From: Rhizobium phaseoli | Lineage (GTDB): Bacteria > Pseudomonadota > Alphaproteobacteria > Rhizobiales > Rhizobiaceae | Assembly: GCF_010668805.1 (NCBI RefSeq) | Contig: NZ_WUFT01000011.1 | Location: 62,001 to 126,000 of the forward strand | Reading direction: 5' to 3' | DNA length: 64,000 nt | Part shown: piece by piece, positions 15,780 to 24,957 of the stretch | How the letters are laid out: every line of letters starts with the position of its first letter | How positions within the stretch are numbered: the first letter of the stretch is position 1 | Notes under the pieces: generated by a model | The model's input: only the letters and a program-made list of their open reading frames with translations | Database searches by the model: none | Told to the model about the DNA's origin: nothing | Program-made: the position numbers and the translations under genes

Positions 15780-18314
15780 TCAGCTCTTCAGGCTGCCATC
15801 CGCCGTTCGCCCGCGCAGCTGCCGGACCGGCCGCTCGTCTTCCTCCATGGGCTTGTTCTTTGGATCGTCCCAGCCATCCGTCTGCTCCTTGACGGCATTG
15901 GCAAGGACAGGCGGAGCATCGCGATGGATGGTGAGGTCGCTCTGCGGCAGCGGGATCTCGATGCCCTCGGCTTTGAAGCGCCGGAGGATCTCGATCCTGA
16001 GATTGTTGCGCACCGTCATGCCGTCGCCCATGTCGGCGAGGAAGAAGCGTAGCTCGAAATCCAGGGAATAGGGGCCGAAGCGCAGGAATTCGACATGCGG
16101 CTCGGGATTGCGCATGACGAGCGGTATCTTGGCCGTCAACTCGAGCAGGATATCCATCACCTGCTGCGGATCGGCATTGTAGCTGACGGAAACCGGAATT
16201 TCCGAGCGGCCGATCCTGTTGCGATGCGTCCAGTTGCCGACCAGGCCGTTGATCAGCTCCGAATTCGGCACGATGATCGACTGCTTGCGGAAAGTCTCGA
16301 TCTCGGTGGCGCGAACCGAGATGCGCTTGACGATGCCTTCGGCGGTGCCGGAAACGACATGATCGCCGACCTTGAACGGCCGCTCGACCAGCAGGATCAA
16401 GCCGGAGACGAAGTTGGAAACGATATTCTGCAGGCCGAAACCGATGCCGACCGAAAGTGCCGAGGCGACAAGCGCAAAGCTGGAGAGGTCGATGCCGGCG
16501 GCGGAAACGCCGATGATCGCCGCGATGCCGACGCCGAGATAGCCGATGCCCGTTTTGACCGAATTGCGCACGCCGAGATCGACATGGCTTCGCGCCATCA
16601 CATTGCCGTCGAGCCAGCGCTGCAGCCAGCGCGTCAGCAGGTAGACGCCGGCAAATAACAGGATGCCGGTGCAGATGCCGAGCAGCGAGATGCTGATGCC
16701 GCCGAGCCTGACCTCGGTGAACAGCCTGTAGGCAAGGATCTGCAGGTCCTGCACATGGAAACCCCAGAGCAGCAGGATCAGCGGGATGCCGACGAGAAGC
16801 GCCACCGCATAGATCGCAAGGCCGACGAGCAGACCGGCCTGGTCGATTGCCACCGGCCCGAGCTTGAAGCGCCGCGTCAGGAAGCGCGCGAAGAAGGTGT
16901 CGCCAAAGCTCTCCTGCCTGGATATCGCCTTGCCGGAAAGCAGGCCGATATACATGGTGACGACGACCGCGCCGGTGACGATGAGCTGCGTGGCGACGAA
17001 GCGCGCCAGCCCCACATAACCGGTCAGCGCGGTGAGGATGAGGCCAGCGCCGACGACGCGCAGGATGATCGCCATGCCACGCGGCCAATGCCGGCCCGGC
17101 GCATCCGGATCGCCGTTCTTCGCCAGCATCGGCTTACCGAACGAGACCGAGATCAGGATCAGGCCGATGATCAACGCGGCAATCAGGCTTCTGACCACGG
17201 TCAGCACCAACGGCGAGCCCATCGTCTCTCCGACGGTCCCGAACAGATAATCGAGCGCATTGACGACGGCCATCGCCAGCAGGCAATAGCCGATCGAGCG
17301 CGCGCCGAGATTGGAAAGATGGACGAGCCGCCAGCGCGGTTCGTTCGGCGCGAAAATGGCGTTGACGAAGCGACCGACGAAATAAACAAGCCCGATCGCC
17401 CCGAACAAGGCGCCGATGACAGGTGCGATGTCGGGCCGCAGAACGTTGAAGCTATTGAGAAAGAAGAACGAGGTGACGAGCAGCACCGACAGCGCCAGGG
17501 TCCGGATCAGCGTCGACCAGAAGGCGATCGACAGCCGCCCGATATAGGACGGGTTTTCGACGGCTTCGTCGCGGCGCAGATACGAGCCAAACAGCCGGTA
17601 GCTGCCGGAAAGCAGGATCAAGGCTGAGGCGAGCGACAGGAAGATCGCGGCAAAAAGTGGAAAACGCTTGAATTTCCATACGAAGGCAGCCCAGCTCGAC
17701 AGGGCTTGCGTGAACTCGCTGGCCTCATGCACGAAGGCGCTGGCGGCATCGTCGAGCACCGAGACCGAAATTTCGGTACGCCTGAGCAGCGTATCGGCAA
17801 ACAACTGTCGCCGCATCTCGGTGATCTCGTTGACGAGCTTCGTCACCGTGATCGACAGGTTTTCGGCGTCGCCGGTCACCGCGTTGATCTGCGCGCGCTC
17901 ACTGGCGAGCGCGTTACGCTCCTGGGTGACGATCCCGGCCTCCGGCGGCTGCCCGTCCTTCGGCGGATCGCCGATCTCGGTAAGCCGGTTCTTGATCTGG
18001 TCGAAGCGCGGCCTGAGATTGACCGATATGGTGATGACGGCGCGGCTGAGTTCGTCGGCCTTGGTCGCAAGCCCGACCAGGGCATCATCATCCTCGGCAT
18101 TCTGCTTGACGCCGTCCTGGAGTGCCGTCAGTTGGACCTTGGCCTTGTCGATCTCTTTCGTCGCCTGGTCGAGCGGCGTGTCGGCAAGCGGCGCCTGCGC
18201 GGCTGACGATGCCTGCGGCTCCTGCGCGAAGGCGGCAGCACCCTTGAAATGCGCGCCGGCCACCGCCAGCATCAGCAGAATAATGGTGCGAAGCAGGATC
18301 GGTCTCAGCCGCAA
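15780..18314 (-). CDS. Large MscS-type mechanosensitive channel (DUF3772 plus MscS)
   Basis: About 844 residues. A hydrophobic signal segment and AFAQE cleavage region are followed by a periplasmic helical domain of the DUF3772 type (about 30-220, with LRPRFDQIKNRLTEIGDPP). A series of about ten membrane helices follows. Near residues 620-760 the MscS core appears: LVASALSVGIGFGLQNIVS, NFVSGLILLVERPFKVGD and the beta domain. Start TTG 18314 is chosen because GGAGG lies five bases upstream. The longer open frame upstream runs through an intergenic repeat. Channels of this kind release solutes under low-osmolarity shock and belong to the KefA/YbiO-like group. Confidence 0.87.
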   Translation of the reverse strand: MRLRPILLRTIILLMLAVAGAHFKGAAAFAQEPQASSAAQAPLADTPLDQATKEIDKAKVQLTALQDGVKQNAEDDDALVGLATKADELSRAVITISVNLRPRFDQIKNRLTEIGDPPKDGQPPEAGIVTQERNALASERAQINAVTGDAENLSITVTKLVNEITEMRRQLFADTLLRRTEISVSVLDDAASAFVHEASEFTQALSSWAAFVWKFKRFPLFAAIFLSLASALILLSGSYRLFGSYLRRDEAVENPSYIGRLSIAFWSTLIRTLALSVLLVTSFFFLNSFNVLRPDIAPVIGALFGAIGLVYFVGRFVNAIFAPNEPRWRLVHLSNLGARSIGYCLLAMAVVNALDYLFGTVGETMGSPLVLTVVRSLIAALIIGLILISVSFGKPMLAKNGDPDAPGRHWPRGMAIILRVVGAGLILTALTGYVGLARFVATQLIVTGAVVVTMYIGLLSGKAISRQESFGDTFFARFLTRRFKLGPVAIDQAGLLVGLAIYAVALLVGIPLILLLWGFHVQDLQILAYRLFTEVRLGGISISLLGICTGILLFAGVYLLTRWLQRWLDGNVMARSHVDLGVRNSVKTGIGYLGVGIAAIIGVSAAGIDLSSFALVASALSVGIGFGLQNIVSNFVSGLILLVERPFKVGDHVVSGTAEGIVKRISVRATEIETFRKQSIIVPNSELINGLVGNWTHRNRIGRSEIPVSVSYNADPQQVMDILLELTAKIPLVMRNPEPHVEFLRFGPYSLDFELRFFLADMGDGMTVRNNLRIEILRRFKAEGIEIPLPQSDLTIHRDAPPVLANAVKEQTDGWDDPKNKPMEEDERPVRQLRGRTADGSLKS

Positions 18315-18401
18315 AAGCGCCTCCGGAAAGATTTCGTCAGGATAGAATGCCAGCTTGTCATAGCAAAGAAAGGCGACAGAAAGGCGGAAGCGCCTGGAAA
18401 G

Positions 18402-18475
18402 GCCTAAAGCATGTCGCGCAAAAGTGTGAACCGGTTGCGAAAACGACATGCGTAGAACAAAGAACGAAAGCGCGA
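18402..18475. repeat. Rhizobial palindromic repeat
   Basis: Perfect eight-base arms GCATGTCG (18409-18416) and CGACATGC (18444-18451) enclose a loop with AAAAGTGTGA. The beginning CCTAAAGCATG and the AAAAGTGTGA core match, in reverse, the end of the element at 6976-7088, so both belong to one repeat family. Confidence 0.7.
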
Positions 18476-18504
18476 CAAGTGAACCCGAAAGATCGCGACC
18501 CGCT

Positions 18505-19056
18505 TTAGAAACCCGCGCCTGGCGTCGAAAGATAGTCGCGTTCCCTGGGCGTCGGCTCCCGTCCCAACATGGCATTGCGATGCGGAAAGCGGCCATAGGC
18601 GGCGATCACGTCACGATGGCGGATCGCATAATCCAGATATTCCTCATCGCCGAGCGCGGTGAACAATGCCACCGACCCTTCCTGCTCATCAAGGTCTTCG
18701 GCATGTTCGAACGGCAGGTAGAAGAAGGTGCGGCAGGCAGATTCGACCGCCTGGTCGGCGCCGGCTGTAAGCGCGAGCTTGGCCTCCCGAAGCGCCAGCC
18801 CGTCGGTTGCGAAGGCCAGCGGCGTGCCGCGATAGATGTTGCGGGGAAACTGGTCGAGTACGATCACGGCCGCGAGCCGGCTTTCGGCATCGGCCCGCCA
18901 TTCGTCACCGATACCCGCGGCAAGGGCGAGATGCGTATGGCGAAAGCCTTCGCGGATCTCCAGATCGAGTTCCGGCGGCGGGCGGAACCACAGCTCCCGG
19001 CCGCATCGAACGAACCAGAAATCGTAAACTTCCCGTGGCGTACGGATCGTCGTCAT
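18505..19056 (-). CDS. DUF924 family protein
   Basis: A 183-residue soluble helical protein with the DUF924 pattern: VYDFWFVRCGRELWF, then IREGFRHTHLALAAG, the highly conserved AVIVLDQFPRNIYRGTP, the FFYLPFEHAED motif, and FPHRNAMLGREPTPRE near the end. The fold resembles a TPR-like bundle; biochemical function is unknown. It lies alone on the minus strand between two repeat elements and is complete at both ends. Confidence 0.92.
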   Translation of the reverse strand: MTTIRTPREVYDFWFVRCGRELWFRPPPELDLEIREGFRHTHLALAAGIGDEWRADAESRLAAVIVLDQFPRNIYRGTPLAFATDGLALREAKLALTAGADQAVESACRTFFYLPFEHAEDLDEQEGSVALFTALGDEEYLDYAIRHRDVIAAYGRFPHRNAMLGREPTPRERDYLSTPGAGF

Positions 19057-19123
19057 GCTCGCCTCCCCTGACGTTATGTTTGATAATGCGCTGTCGGTAA
19101 GCTATTGCAGAAAATGGATAATA

Positions 19124-19298
19124 GTGTGCCGTGTGGCCCCCTCATCCGCCTGCCGGCACCTTCTCCCCGCTGGGGCGAAGGGATACGCCGCCACCTCTCG
19201 ATTCCCTCTTCTCCCCTCGGGGGTCCGAAGGACGGGCGAGACCTGCGGCTCGCCCCGGTTGGTGCCCGTAGGGCGGATGAGGGGGCCACACGGCACAC
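19124..19298. repeat. Palindromic element with 27-base perfect inverted arms
   Basis: The arms at 19124-19150 and 19272-19298 are exact reverse complements over 27 bases. The interior is GC-rich with further imperfect dyads. Size, lack of coding and location between genes on the same strand fit a small non-autonomous element or rhizobial repeat unit. Folded as RNA it would make a very strong hairpin, so it may also block read-through. Confidence 0.8.
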
Positions 19299-19311
19299 CC
19301 TACACCGCCGC

Positions 19312-20376
19312 CTACTTCCCCTCATGCAACGAAAACACCAGCGTCGCCTTCGTCCCATCATGCCCGGGATCATAGGCGACATCCGATTTCAAGCTCGCGG
19401 CCATCGCCGTCAAAATACGCGCGCCGAGCCCCGTTCCCCTCGCCGGGCTCTCCGGATCGAACCCCGCCCCATCATCCTCGACGACAACCCTCAACGCCTC
19501 GTCCGTCTGATCGACAAAGACGCGGATCTCGCCCGGCACGCCGTCCGGATAGGCATATTTGAAGGCATTGGTGACGAGTTCGCTGACGATCAGCCCGAGC
19601 GTGATCACCTTGTCGGTCGCCAGATTGACCGGCTCGGCGGTCAGCACGACGCGGTGCGGCCGCTTGTCGTCGCGCATCGAGGCTTCGAGTTCGGTGAGCA
19701 GGCTGTTCAAATATTCATCCACCTGCACCGAGCCGACCTGACGGTTGGTATAGAGCCGGCGATGCACGCTGGCGATAGCGTTGATGCGTATCTGCGTTTC
19801 GTGCAGCGCGTCGATCGCCACCTGGTCTTTGGTCATCGAGGATTGCATGCGGATCAGCGCACCGACGAGGCCGAGGCTGTTGGCGATGCGGTGATTGACT
19901 TCGGCAAGCAGCATTTCGGCAAGGTCGCGCTGCTGGCGGATCATCTCCTGCGCCTGCGCCGTTTCGCGGCGAAACCGCGCCCGCTCCAGCGCCTGTTCGA
20001 GGGCGGCGGCAAGCAGATCGAAATAATCGGCCGAGATTCCCTTGAGCATGTAATCGTCGGCGCCGGCTTTGAGCGCCGCGACCGCGATGCTGGTATCGTC
20101 CGAGCCCGTCGCATAGATGACCGGCGGATGATCCGGTAGCGCCGTGATGCAGGGCAGAATGTCGAGGCCGGTCTCGTCAGCCAGGACATGATCGAGCACG
20201 ACGGCGTCGAAGCCGCCGTTGCCGAGCCTGGCAAGGCCGGCCGCACCGTTCTCAGCCCATTCGACCGAAAAGCCGCGCTGGCCAAGGTTCTTCTGCATCA
20301 AGAGGGCGAGCCCCTCGTCGTCGTCGATATAGAGGATGTGGATCAGGGCATCCGCATCGCCGCTAGAATTGCTCAT
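19312..20376 (-). CDS. Receiver-histidine kinase hybrid of the HisKA_2 type
   Basis: About 354 residues, with no membrane segment. A receiver domain fills residues 14-135 (ILYIDDDEG, acceptor in AVVLDHVLAD). After a helical linker comes the HisKA_2 box, EVNHRIANSLGLV, holding the phosphorylated histidine. The HATPase domain follows, with ELVTNAFKYAY (N box) and DDGAGFDPES (G1 box). The order receiver then kinase suggests a kinase controlled by another phosphorelay. Start ATG 20376 follows GGGAG at five bases; the upstream codons at 20454 are less likely. No cognate sensor or regulator is adjacent. Confidence 0.9.
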   Translation of the reverse strand: MSNSSGDADALIHILYIDDDEGLALLMQKNLGQRGFSVEWAENGAAGLARLGNGGFDAVVLDHVLADETGLDILPCITALPDHPPVIYATGSDDTSIAVAALKAGADDYMLKGISADYFDLLAAALEQALERARFRRETAQAQEMIRQQRDLAEMLLAEVNHRIANSLGLVGALIRMQSSMTKDQVAIDALHETQIRINAIASVHRRLYTNRQVGSVQVDEYLNSLLTELEASMRDDKRPHRVVLTAEPVNLATDKVITLGLIVSELVTNAFKYAYPDGVPGEIRVFVDQTDEALRVVVEDDGAGFDPESPARGTGLGARILTAMAASLKSDVAYDPGHDGTKATLVFSLHEGK

Positions 20377-20541
20377 TCCGTCTCCCGGCTTTTTCTCGCA
20401 GCGACGACCGCCGGCAAGCGTCCGAGTCGTCCGCATTGCAATGTCGTATTGCATTGGCCGCCTGAGGTAAACAGCGGTTATCCCTCACTCTTGCAGCAGA
20501 CAGCGCGGAACGGGATGGCGCCGATTGTTTCACAGGGCAGG

Positions 20542-21987
20542 CTAATTTTTCCGGAATTTCCGATGTCCGGATACTTCAGCCCCCGCCTCCGCCGGCAATT
20601 GCAGGAAACGCAGCACCGAGACCATGCCGATCGCGCCAACCACGACGAAAGCCCAGCGGAAATCGGCAAGGACGGGATTGTCTGCGCCTCTCAGAGCCGC
20701 GGCGATATTAAGCACCGCCGCCGCCACCGCCACGCCGAGCAGCATCGATACCTGCTGCAGCATGCTGGACAGCGTCGAGGCCGAGCTTCGTTGCGCCGGG
20801 CCGATATCGGCGAAGGCGAGCGTGTTCAGCGCAGTGAACTCCATCGACCGCGACAGGCCGGCGAGGAAAAGCAGCGCATAGGTGAAAAACAGCGGCGTTT
20901 CCGGCGAGAGAAAGCCGCAGGCGGCGATCGAAAGTGCGGCGATCAGCCCGTTGAACACAAGCACGAAGCGGAATCCAAAGAAGCGCAGGAGCGGCGTCGT
21001 CACCGTCTTCATGCCGAGATTGCCGAGGAAATAGACGAGCAGATAGGTGCCGGCGGCAATCGAGCTCAGCCCGAAACCGAGCTGGAACAGCAGAGGCAGC
21101 AGGAACGGCGTCGCATTGATCGCCACCCTGCAGGCCGTGCCTGCCGACAGCGTCGACATCGAGAAGGTCTGGACGCGGAAGGCCGAAAGGTCGAGCAGCG
21201 GATTGTCGACGGCGAGGAAATGCCGTGTCGCCATCACAGACAGCACGATGCCCGCCGCCAGCATTGATATGACGGGCAAAAGCCCGCCGTCCCATTTGAC
21301 CGAAAGCTCCAGGGCGGCGAGCAGGAAAGTCAGCCCTGCCGCGCTCAGGATGAAGCCGACAAAATCCAGCCGGCCGGGATTGGCCTCGCGCTGCTCCGGC
21401 ACGAAGCGCAGCACCAGCGCCATGCCGAGAATGCCGATCGGGATGTTGATGAGGAAGTTCCAGTGCCAGCTGGCATAGGTGGTGATGAAGCCGCCGAGCA
21501 CCGGGCCGATTACCGGCGCCGTCAGCGCCGGCCATGTGATCAGCGCGATCGCCTGGACGAGTTCGGACTTGCGGGCGTTTTTCAGCACGATAATGCGCCC
21601 GACAGGCGTCATCAGTGCGCTGCCAGCGCCCTGGACGGCGCGCCAGAACACAAATTCCGCCAGGCTGCCGGACAGGCCGCAAAACAGCGAGGCGGCGGTA
21701 AAGACGGCGATCGACATCAGGAAGATACGGCGCGCACCGAACCTGTCGCCGAGCCAGCCCGACAACGGAATGAAGGCTGCCATCGTCAGCATGTAGACGG
21801 TGATGCCGATGCTCATCGACACCGGCTGCACGTTGAAGCTTGCCGCCATCTGCGGCAGCGAGGTGGCGACGATCGTGCCGTCGAGGATCTGCATGAAGAA
21901 GGAAACGGCAACAACCAGCGCCACGATCTTAGCCTGGCGGCCGCTTGCCGCCTCTTGCCCATTCTCGCTCGTCTCTGCCGTGGTCAT
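20542..21987 (-). CDS. MFS drug/proton antiporter, DHA2 (EmrB/QacA) type
   Basis: About 481 residues with 14 hydrophobic segments. Motif C-like and A-like features of the DHA2 group are present: FFMQILDGTIVATSLPQ in the first helix, GWLGDRFGARRIF in loop 2-3, and WPALTAPVIGPVLGGFI. Such proteins export drugs, dyes and organic compounds in exchange for protons. Start ATG 21987 is chosen because it directly precedes the first helix; an upstream stretch of 32 codons is basic and unlike the family. No regulator adjoins. Confidence 0.9.
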   Translation of the reverse strand: MTTAETSENGQEAASGRQAKIVALVVAVSFFMQILDGTIVATSLPQMAASFNVQPVSMSIGITVYMLTMAAFIPLSGWLGDRFGARRIFLMSIAVFTAASLFCGLSGSLAEFVFWRAVQGAGSALMTPVGRIIVLKNARKSELVQAIALITWPALTAPVIGPVLGGFITTYASWHWNFLINIPIGILGMALVLRFVPEQREANPGRLDFVGFILSAAGLTFLLAALELSVKWDGGLLPVISMLAAGIVLSVMATRHFLAVDNPLLDLSAFRVQTFSMSTLSAGTACRVAINATPFLLPLLFQLGFGLSSIAAGTYLLVYFLGNLGMKTVTTPLLRFFGFRFVLVFNGLIAALSIAACGFLSPETPLFFTYALLFLAGLSRSMEFTALNTLAFADIGPAQRSSASTLSSMLQQVSMLLGVAVAAAVLNIAAALRGADNPVLADFRWAFVVVGAIGMVSVLRFLQLPAEAGAEVSGHRKFRKN

Positions 21988-22345
21988 CGATCTCACAATA
22001 CGAATTGTCGGCGCGGCAGGAAAAAGGGAAGGAGAGCCGATCGGAGGATCTGCCGCGGGAAGCGCGCGAACGACGCCGCGCATTGGCTGAATACGCCCGT
22101 TGCATCAGGGCGGAAAGGCTAAATCTTGCAGTCGGACGGAATATTCCCGATACTCCAGGCGGTCGGTCCAAAGAAAAAGCCCCGCCGAAGCGAGGCCAAG
22201 TTTGAACCCTCCCGGGAAAACAGGAGCGGCATCGAGGTCCATATCCTGCGGCTCATATCGCAGCGAGGCCAGATTTCGTTCCTTTGGTACGCCTGCGACA
22301 AAATTTCCGGGATTTTCCGAAAATGTTTGGGTCGGACCCGCTGCC

Positions 22346-22380
22346 GCAGCGCTGTGCACCGCAGCGCTGTGCACCGCAGC
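22346..22380. repeat. 15-base tandem repeat, 2.3 copies
   Basis: The unit GCAGCGCTGTGCACC occurs at 22346-22360 and 22361-22375 without mismatch, followed by a partial third copy GCAGC. Each unit contains the palindromes AGCGCT and GTGCAC. It lies upstream of the operon promoter region. Confidence 0.85.
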
Positions 22381-22397
22381 AACGATTGCCGCTTGCA

Positions 22398-22439
22398 ATG
22401 TTTATAAAAAGAGTTATCACTAAACATATTGCTAAACAT
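22398..22439 (+). promoter_or_regulatory. Candidate operator: ATGTTTA and two TAAACAT elements
   Basis: ATGTTTA at 22398-22404 is the inverse of TAAACAT, which occurs twice in direct order at 22421-22427 and 22433-22439 (12-base period). The cluster sits 90-130 bases before the start of the first gene, in the only AT-rich stretch upstream. That position suits repressor or activator sites for the operon. Confidence 0.45.
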
Positions 22440-22528
22440 GATGATTGAGGAGTTCATGTGAGCATTCTCTGAAATGGGTGAACATGCGACGCTGGCGGGG
22501 AGCCGGCCCTTGGTTCTGGGAGGAACTT

Positions 22529-23854
22529 ATGCAGAAAACATCGAAAGCCCTTTTGGGGCTGGCTGCGGCATTCGTCATGTCGTCGGCATTGCCCAATCTC
22601 GCCAAAGCCGATGAACTGACGCTCTGCTGGGCCGCCTGGGACCCCGCCAATGCGCTGGTCGAGCTGTCGAAGGACTTCACCGCCAAGACCGGCACGCAAA
22701 TGAAGTTCGAATTCGTTCCCTGGACGAGTTATGCCGACCGCTTCCTCAACGAGCTTAATTCCCATGGCAAACTCTGCGATCTCATCATCGGCGACAGCCA
22801 GTGGATCGGCGGCTCGGCCGAGAACGGCCACTACGTCAAGCTCAACGACTTCTTCGACAAGGAAGGCATCAAGATGGATGACTTCGTGCCGGCGACGGTC
22901 GTCGGCTACTCGGAATGGCCGAAGAATACGCCCAACTACTGGGCATTGCCTGCCATGGGCGATGTCGTCGGCTGGACCTACCGCAAGGACTGGTTCGAGA
23001 AGCCGGAACTGCAGAAGGAATTCAAAGCGAAATACGGCCACGATCTCGCAGCCCCGAAGACCTACGACGAACTGAAGCAGATCGCCGAATTCTTCCAGAA
23101 GCGCGAGATCGACGGCAAGACCGTCTACGGCGCCTCGATCTATACAGAGCGCGGCTCCGAAGGCATCACCATGGGCGTGACCAACGTCCTCTACGACTGG
23201 GGCTTCCAGTACGAGAACCCGAAGAAGCCTTACGACATGGAGGGCTTCGTCAACTCGGCCGATGCGGTCAAGGGACTGGAATTCTACAAGTCCCTTTATG
23301 ATTGCTGCACACCGCCCGGCAGCTCGAACGTTTACATGGTCGAATCCGCCGATGCCTTCAAATCCGGCCAGGTTGCCATGCAGATGAACTTCGCCTTCAC
23401 CTGGCCCGGCCTCTACAAGGACGAGAAGGTCGGCGGCGACAAGATCGGCTTCTTTCCCAATCCGGCTGAAAAGGCGCATTTCGCCCAGCTCGGCGGACAG
23501 GGTATCTCTGTCGTCTCCTATTCCGACAAGAAGGACGCAGCACTTCAATACATCAAGTGGTTCGCCCAGCCTGACGTTCAGGCCAAGTGGTGGGAACTCG
23601 GCGGTTATTCCTGCCTGAATTCCGTCGTCAATGCGCCAGGCTTTGCCAAGAGCCAGCCCTACGCCCAGGCCTTCCTGGACTCCATGGCGATCGTCAAGGA
23701 TTTCTGGGCCGAGCCAAGCTATGCCACCCTCCTGCAGGATATGCAGAAACGCGTCCATAACTACGTCGTCGCCGGCAACGGCACAGCCAAGGAAGCCCTC
23801 GACGGTCTGGTGAAGGACTGGGAAGAAGTCTTCAAGGACGACGGCAAGATCTAG
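22529..23854 (+). CDS. ABC transporter substrate-binding protein (carbohydrate uptake type 1)
   Basis: A 441-residue periplasmic binding protein. Signal peptide of about 28 residues (KALLGLAAAFVMSSALP to AKADE). The mature protein has the family-1 fold pattern with DLIIGDSQWIGGSA, the tryptophan-rich LPAMGDVVGWTYRKDWF and AMQMNFAFTWPGLY. Start ATG 22529 follows GGGAGG at five bases. It heads an operon of two permeases, a small membrane protein, two ATPases and ketose kinases. The order binding protein, permease, permease, small protein, ATPase, ATPase contains the same component types as the rhizobial glycerol system GlpSTPQUV. The ligand is probably a short polyol or ketose such as dihydroxyacetone; this is inference from the kinases downstream. 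Confidence 0.92.
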   Translation: MQKTSKALLGLAAAFVMSSALPNLAKADELTLCWAAWDPANALVELSKDFTAKTGTQMKFEFVPWTSYADRFLNELNSHGKLCDLIIGDSQWIGGSAENGHYVKLNDFFDKEGIKMDDFVPATVVGYSEWPKNTPNYWALPAMGDVVGWTYRKDWFEKPELQKEFKAKYGHDLAAPKTYDELKQIAEFFQKREIDGKTVYGASIYTERGSEGITMGVTNVLYDWGFQYENPKKPYDMEGFVNSADAVKGLEFYKSLYDCCTPPGSSNVYMVESADAFKSGQVAMQMNFAFTWPGLYKDEKVGGDKIGFFPNPAEKAHFAQLGGQGISVVSYSDKKDAALQYIKWFAQPDVQAKWWELGGYSCLNSVVNAPGFAKSQPYAQAFLDSMAIVKDFWAEPSYATLLQDMQKRVHNYVVAGNGTAKEALDGLVKDWEEVFKDDGKI

Positions 23855-23889
23855 TGTCCGACCATAGGACGGGCGGCACCCCTCTGCGC

Positions 23890-23939
23890 GCCATCCTCAC
23901 CAGGATGGCGGCCCGGATCGGCAAACGAGCCGGGCCGCC
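23890..23939 (+). other. Overlapping hairpins between binding-protein and permease genes
   Basis: Two mutually exclusive stems lie in the gap: 23890-23897 with 23902-23909, and 23907-23916 with 23930-23939 (ten GC-rich pairs). No T-run follows. Such structures often lower expression of the distal genes and protect the binding-protein mRNA. Confidence 0.6.
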
Positions 23940-23988
23940 AGATCTTTCATATCTCCATAGCCCGACATCCCAAAGATCGGATGAAAAC

Positions 23989-24957
23989 TTGACCATTTCC
24001 CATTCCTCCATCGTCGAGAATGCAGTCGATGCGACAGCAAGGGCAACGCCGGTCTCGGTCGCCCGGCGCGTCCGCGGCCTCTCCGACAGAGCGATCGCCT
24101 GGCTGTTCATCGCTCCGGCCATCATCCTGCTGCTGGCGATCAACATCTTCCCGCTGATCTGGGCAATCTATCTCTCGTTCACCAATTACCGCGCCAACCG
24201 GCCGAATGCGCCGGTTCAGGGAGTCGGCCTTGGAAATTACCAGCGCGTTCTGAACGACCCCGATATCTGGCAGGCGATGCAGACCACCGCGCATTTCGTC
24301 TTCTGGACCATCGTCCTACAGACGGTGATCGGCTTCAGCCTTGCCTATCTCATCGACCGCAAGTTTCGCGGCCATGCCTTCTGGACAACGATCATCCTGA
24401 TCCCGATGATGCTGTCGCCCGCCGTTGTCGGCAATTTCTGGCGCTTTCTCTACGAGCCGCAAATCGGCCTCTTCGCCTATGCGGTGTCGCTGGTATCAGG
24501 CATTCCGACCTCGGATATCCAGATGCTCGGTAATGTCACTCTGGCGCCCTGGGCGATCATCATCGTCGATACCTGGATGTGGACGCCTTATGTGATGCTG
24601 ATCTGCCTCGCCGGCTTGCGCTCGATCCCCGACTATATCTACGAAGCCGCCGAGGTCGACCGCGCCTCGCCGTGGCGCCAGTTCTGGTCGATCACCGTGC
24701 CGATGGCCCTGCCCTTCATCATGCTCGCCGTGCTCTTCCGCGGCATCGAGAATTTCAAGATGTTCGACATGGTGACGCTGCTCACCGGCGGCGGGCCGGG
24801 TTCCGTCACCGAGGTCGCCTCGATCACGCTGAAGCGCGTCGCCTTCGAAAGCTGGGCGACCGGCCGGGCCTCGGCTTTCGCCATCGTCCTCTTCGTCGCG
24901 GTGTTCGGCCTCGCCAACATCTATGTCAAGGCATTGAACAGGGTGAAGCAACGATGA
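23989..24957 (+). CDS. ABC transporter permease (MalF-like)
   Basis: About 322 residues with six membrane helices. It has the EAA loop EAAEVDRASPWRQFWSITVP, which contacts the ATPase, and FKMFDMVTLLTGGGPG near the end, typical of MalF-type sugar permeases. The start is uncertain. I take TTG 23989 because the preceding DNA forms the hairpins listed at 23890. A GTG at 23854 that overlaps the previous stop would add 45 atypical basic residues. The gene overlaps the next one by four bases (ATGA), so translation is probably coupled. Confidence 0.85.
   Translation: MTISHSSIVENAVDATARATPVSVARRVRGLSDRAIAWLFIAPAIILLLAINIFPLIWAIYLSFTNYRANRPNAPVQGVGLGNYQRVLNDPDIWQAMQTTAHFVFWTIVLQTVIGFSLAYLIDRKFRGHAFWTTIILIPMMLSPAVVGNFWRFLYEPQIGLFAYAVSLVSGIPTSDIQMLGNVTLAPWAIIIVDTWMWTPYVMLICLAGLRSIPDYIYEAAEVDRASPWRQFWSITVPMALPFIMLAVLFRGIENFKMFDMVTLLTGGGPGSVTEVASITLKRVAFESWATGRASAFAIVLFVAVFGLANIYVKALNRVKQR

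Larger units (their letters stand above)
21988..22528. other. Intergenic region upstream of the ketose-kinase operon
   Basis: About 540 bases between divergent genes. It holds a 15-base tandem repeat (22346-22380) and an ATGTTTA/TAAACAT operator-like series (22398-22439), listed separately. Short frames on the minus strand (for example 22105-22398) lack ribosome-binding sites and family matches, so I do not call them. Confidence 0.5.

Noticed and set aside
15667..17088. A long open frame on the minus strand running through the MscS gene into the small secreted-protein gene
   Set aside because: Only its last 88 codons look like a protein. The rest is basic, low-complexity sequence in an alternative frame of the MscS gene, which has clear domain motifs.
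22346..22380. CRISPR-like repeat
   Set aside because: Only 2.3 head-to-tail copies of 15 bases without spacers; no cas genes nearby.
22105..22457. Small proteins of about 97-112 residues upstream of the ketose-kinase operon
   Set aside because: They overlap the tandem repeat, lack ribosome-binding sites and have no family resemblance.
22454..23758. 434-codon open frame on the minus strand
   Set aside because: It is antisense to the binding-protein gene, which has a signal peptide and a strong ribosome-binding site.
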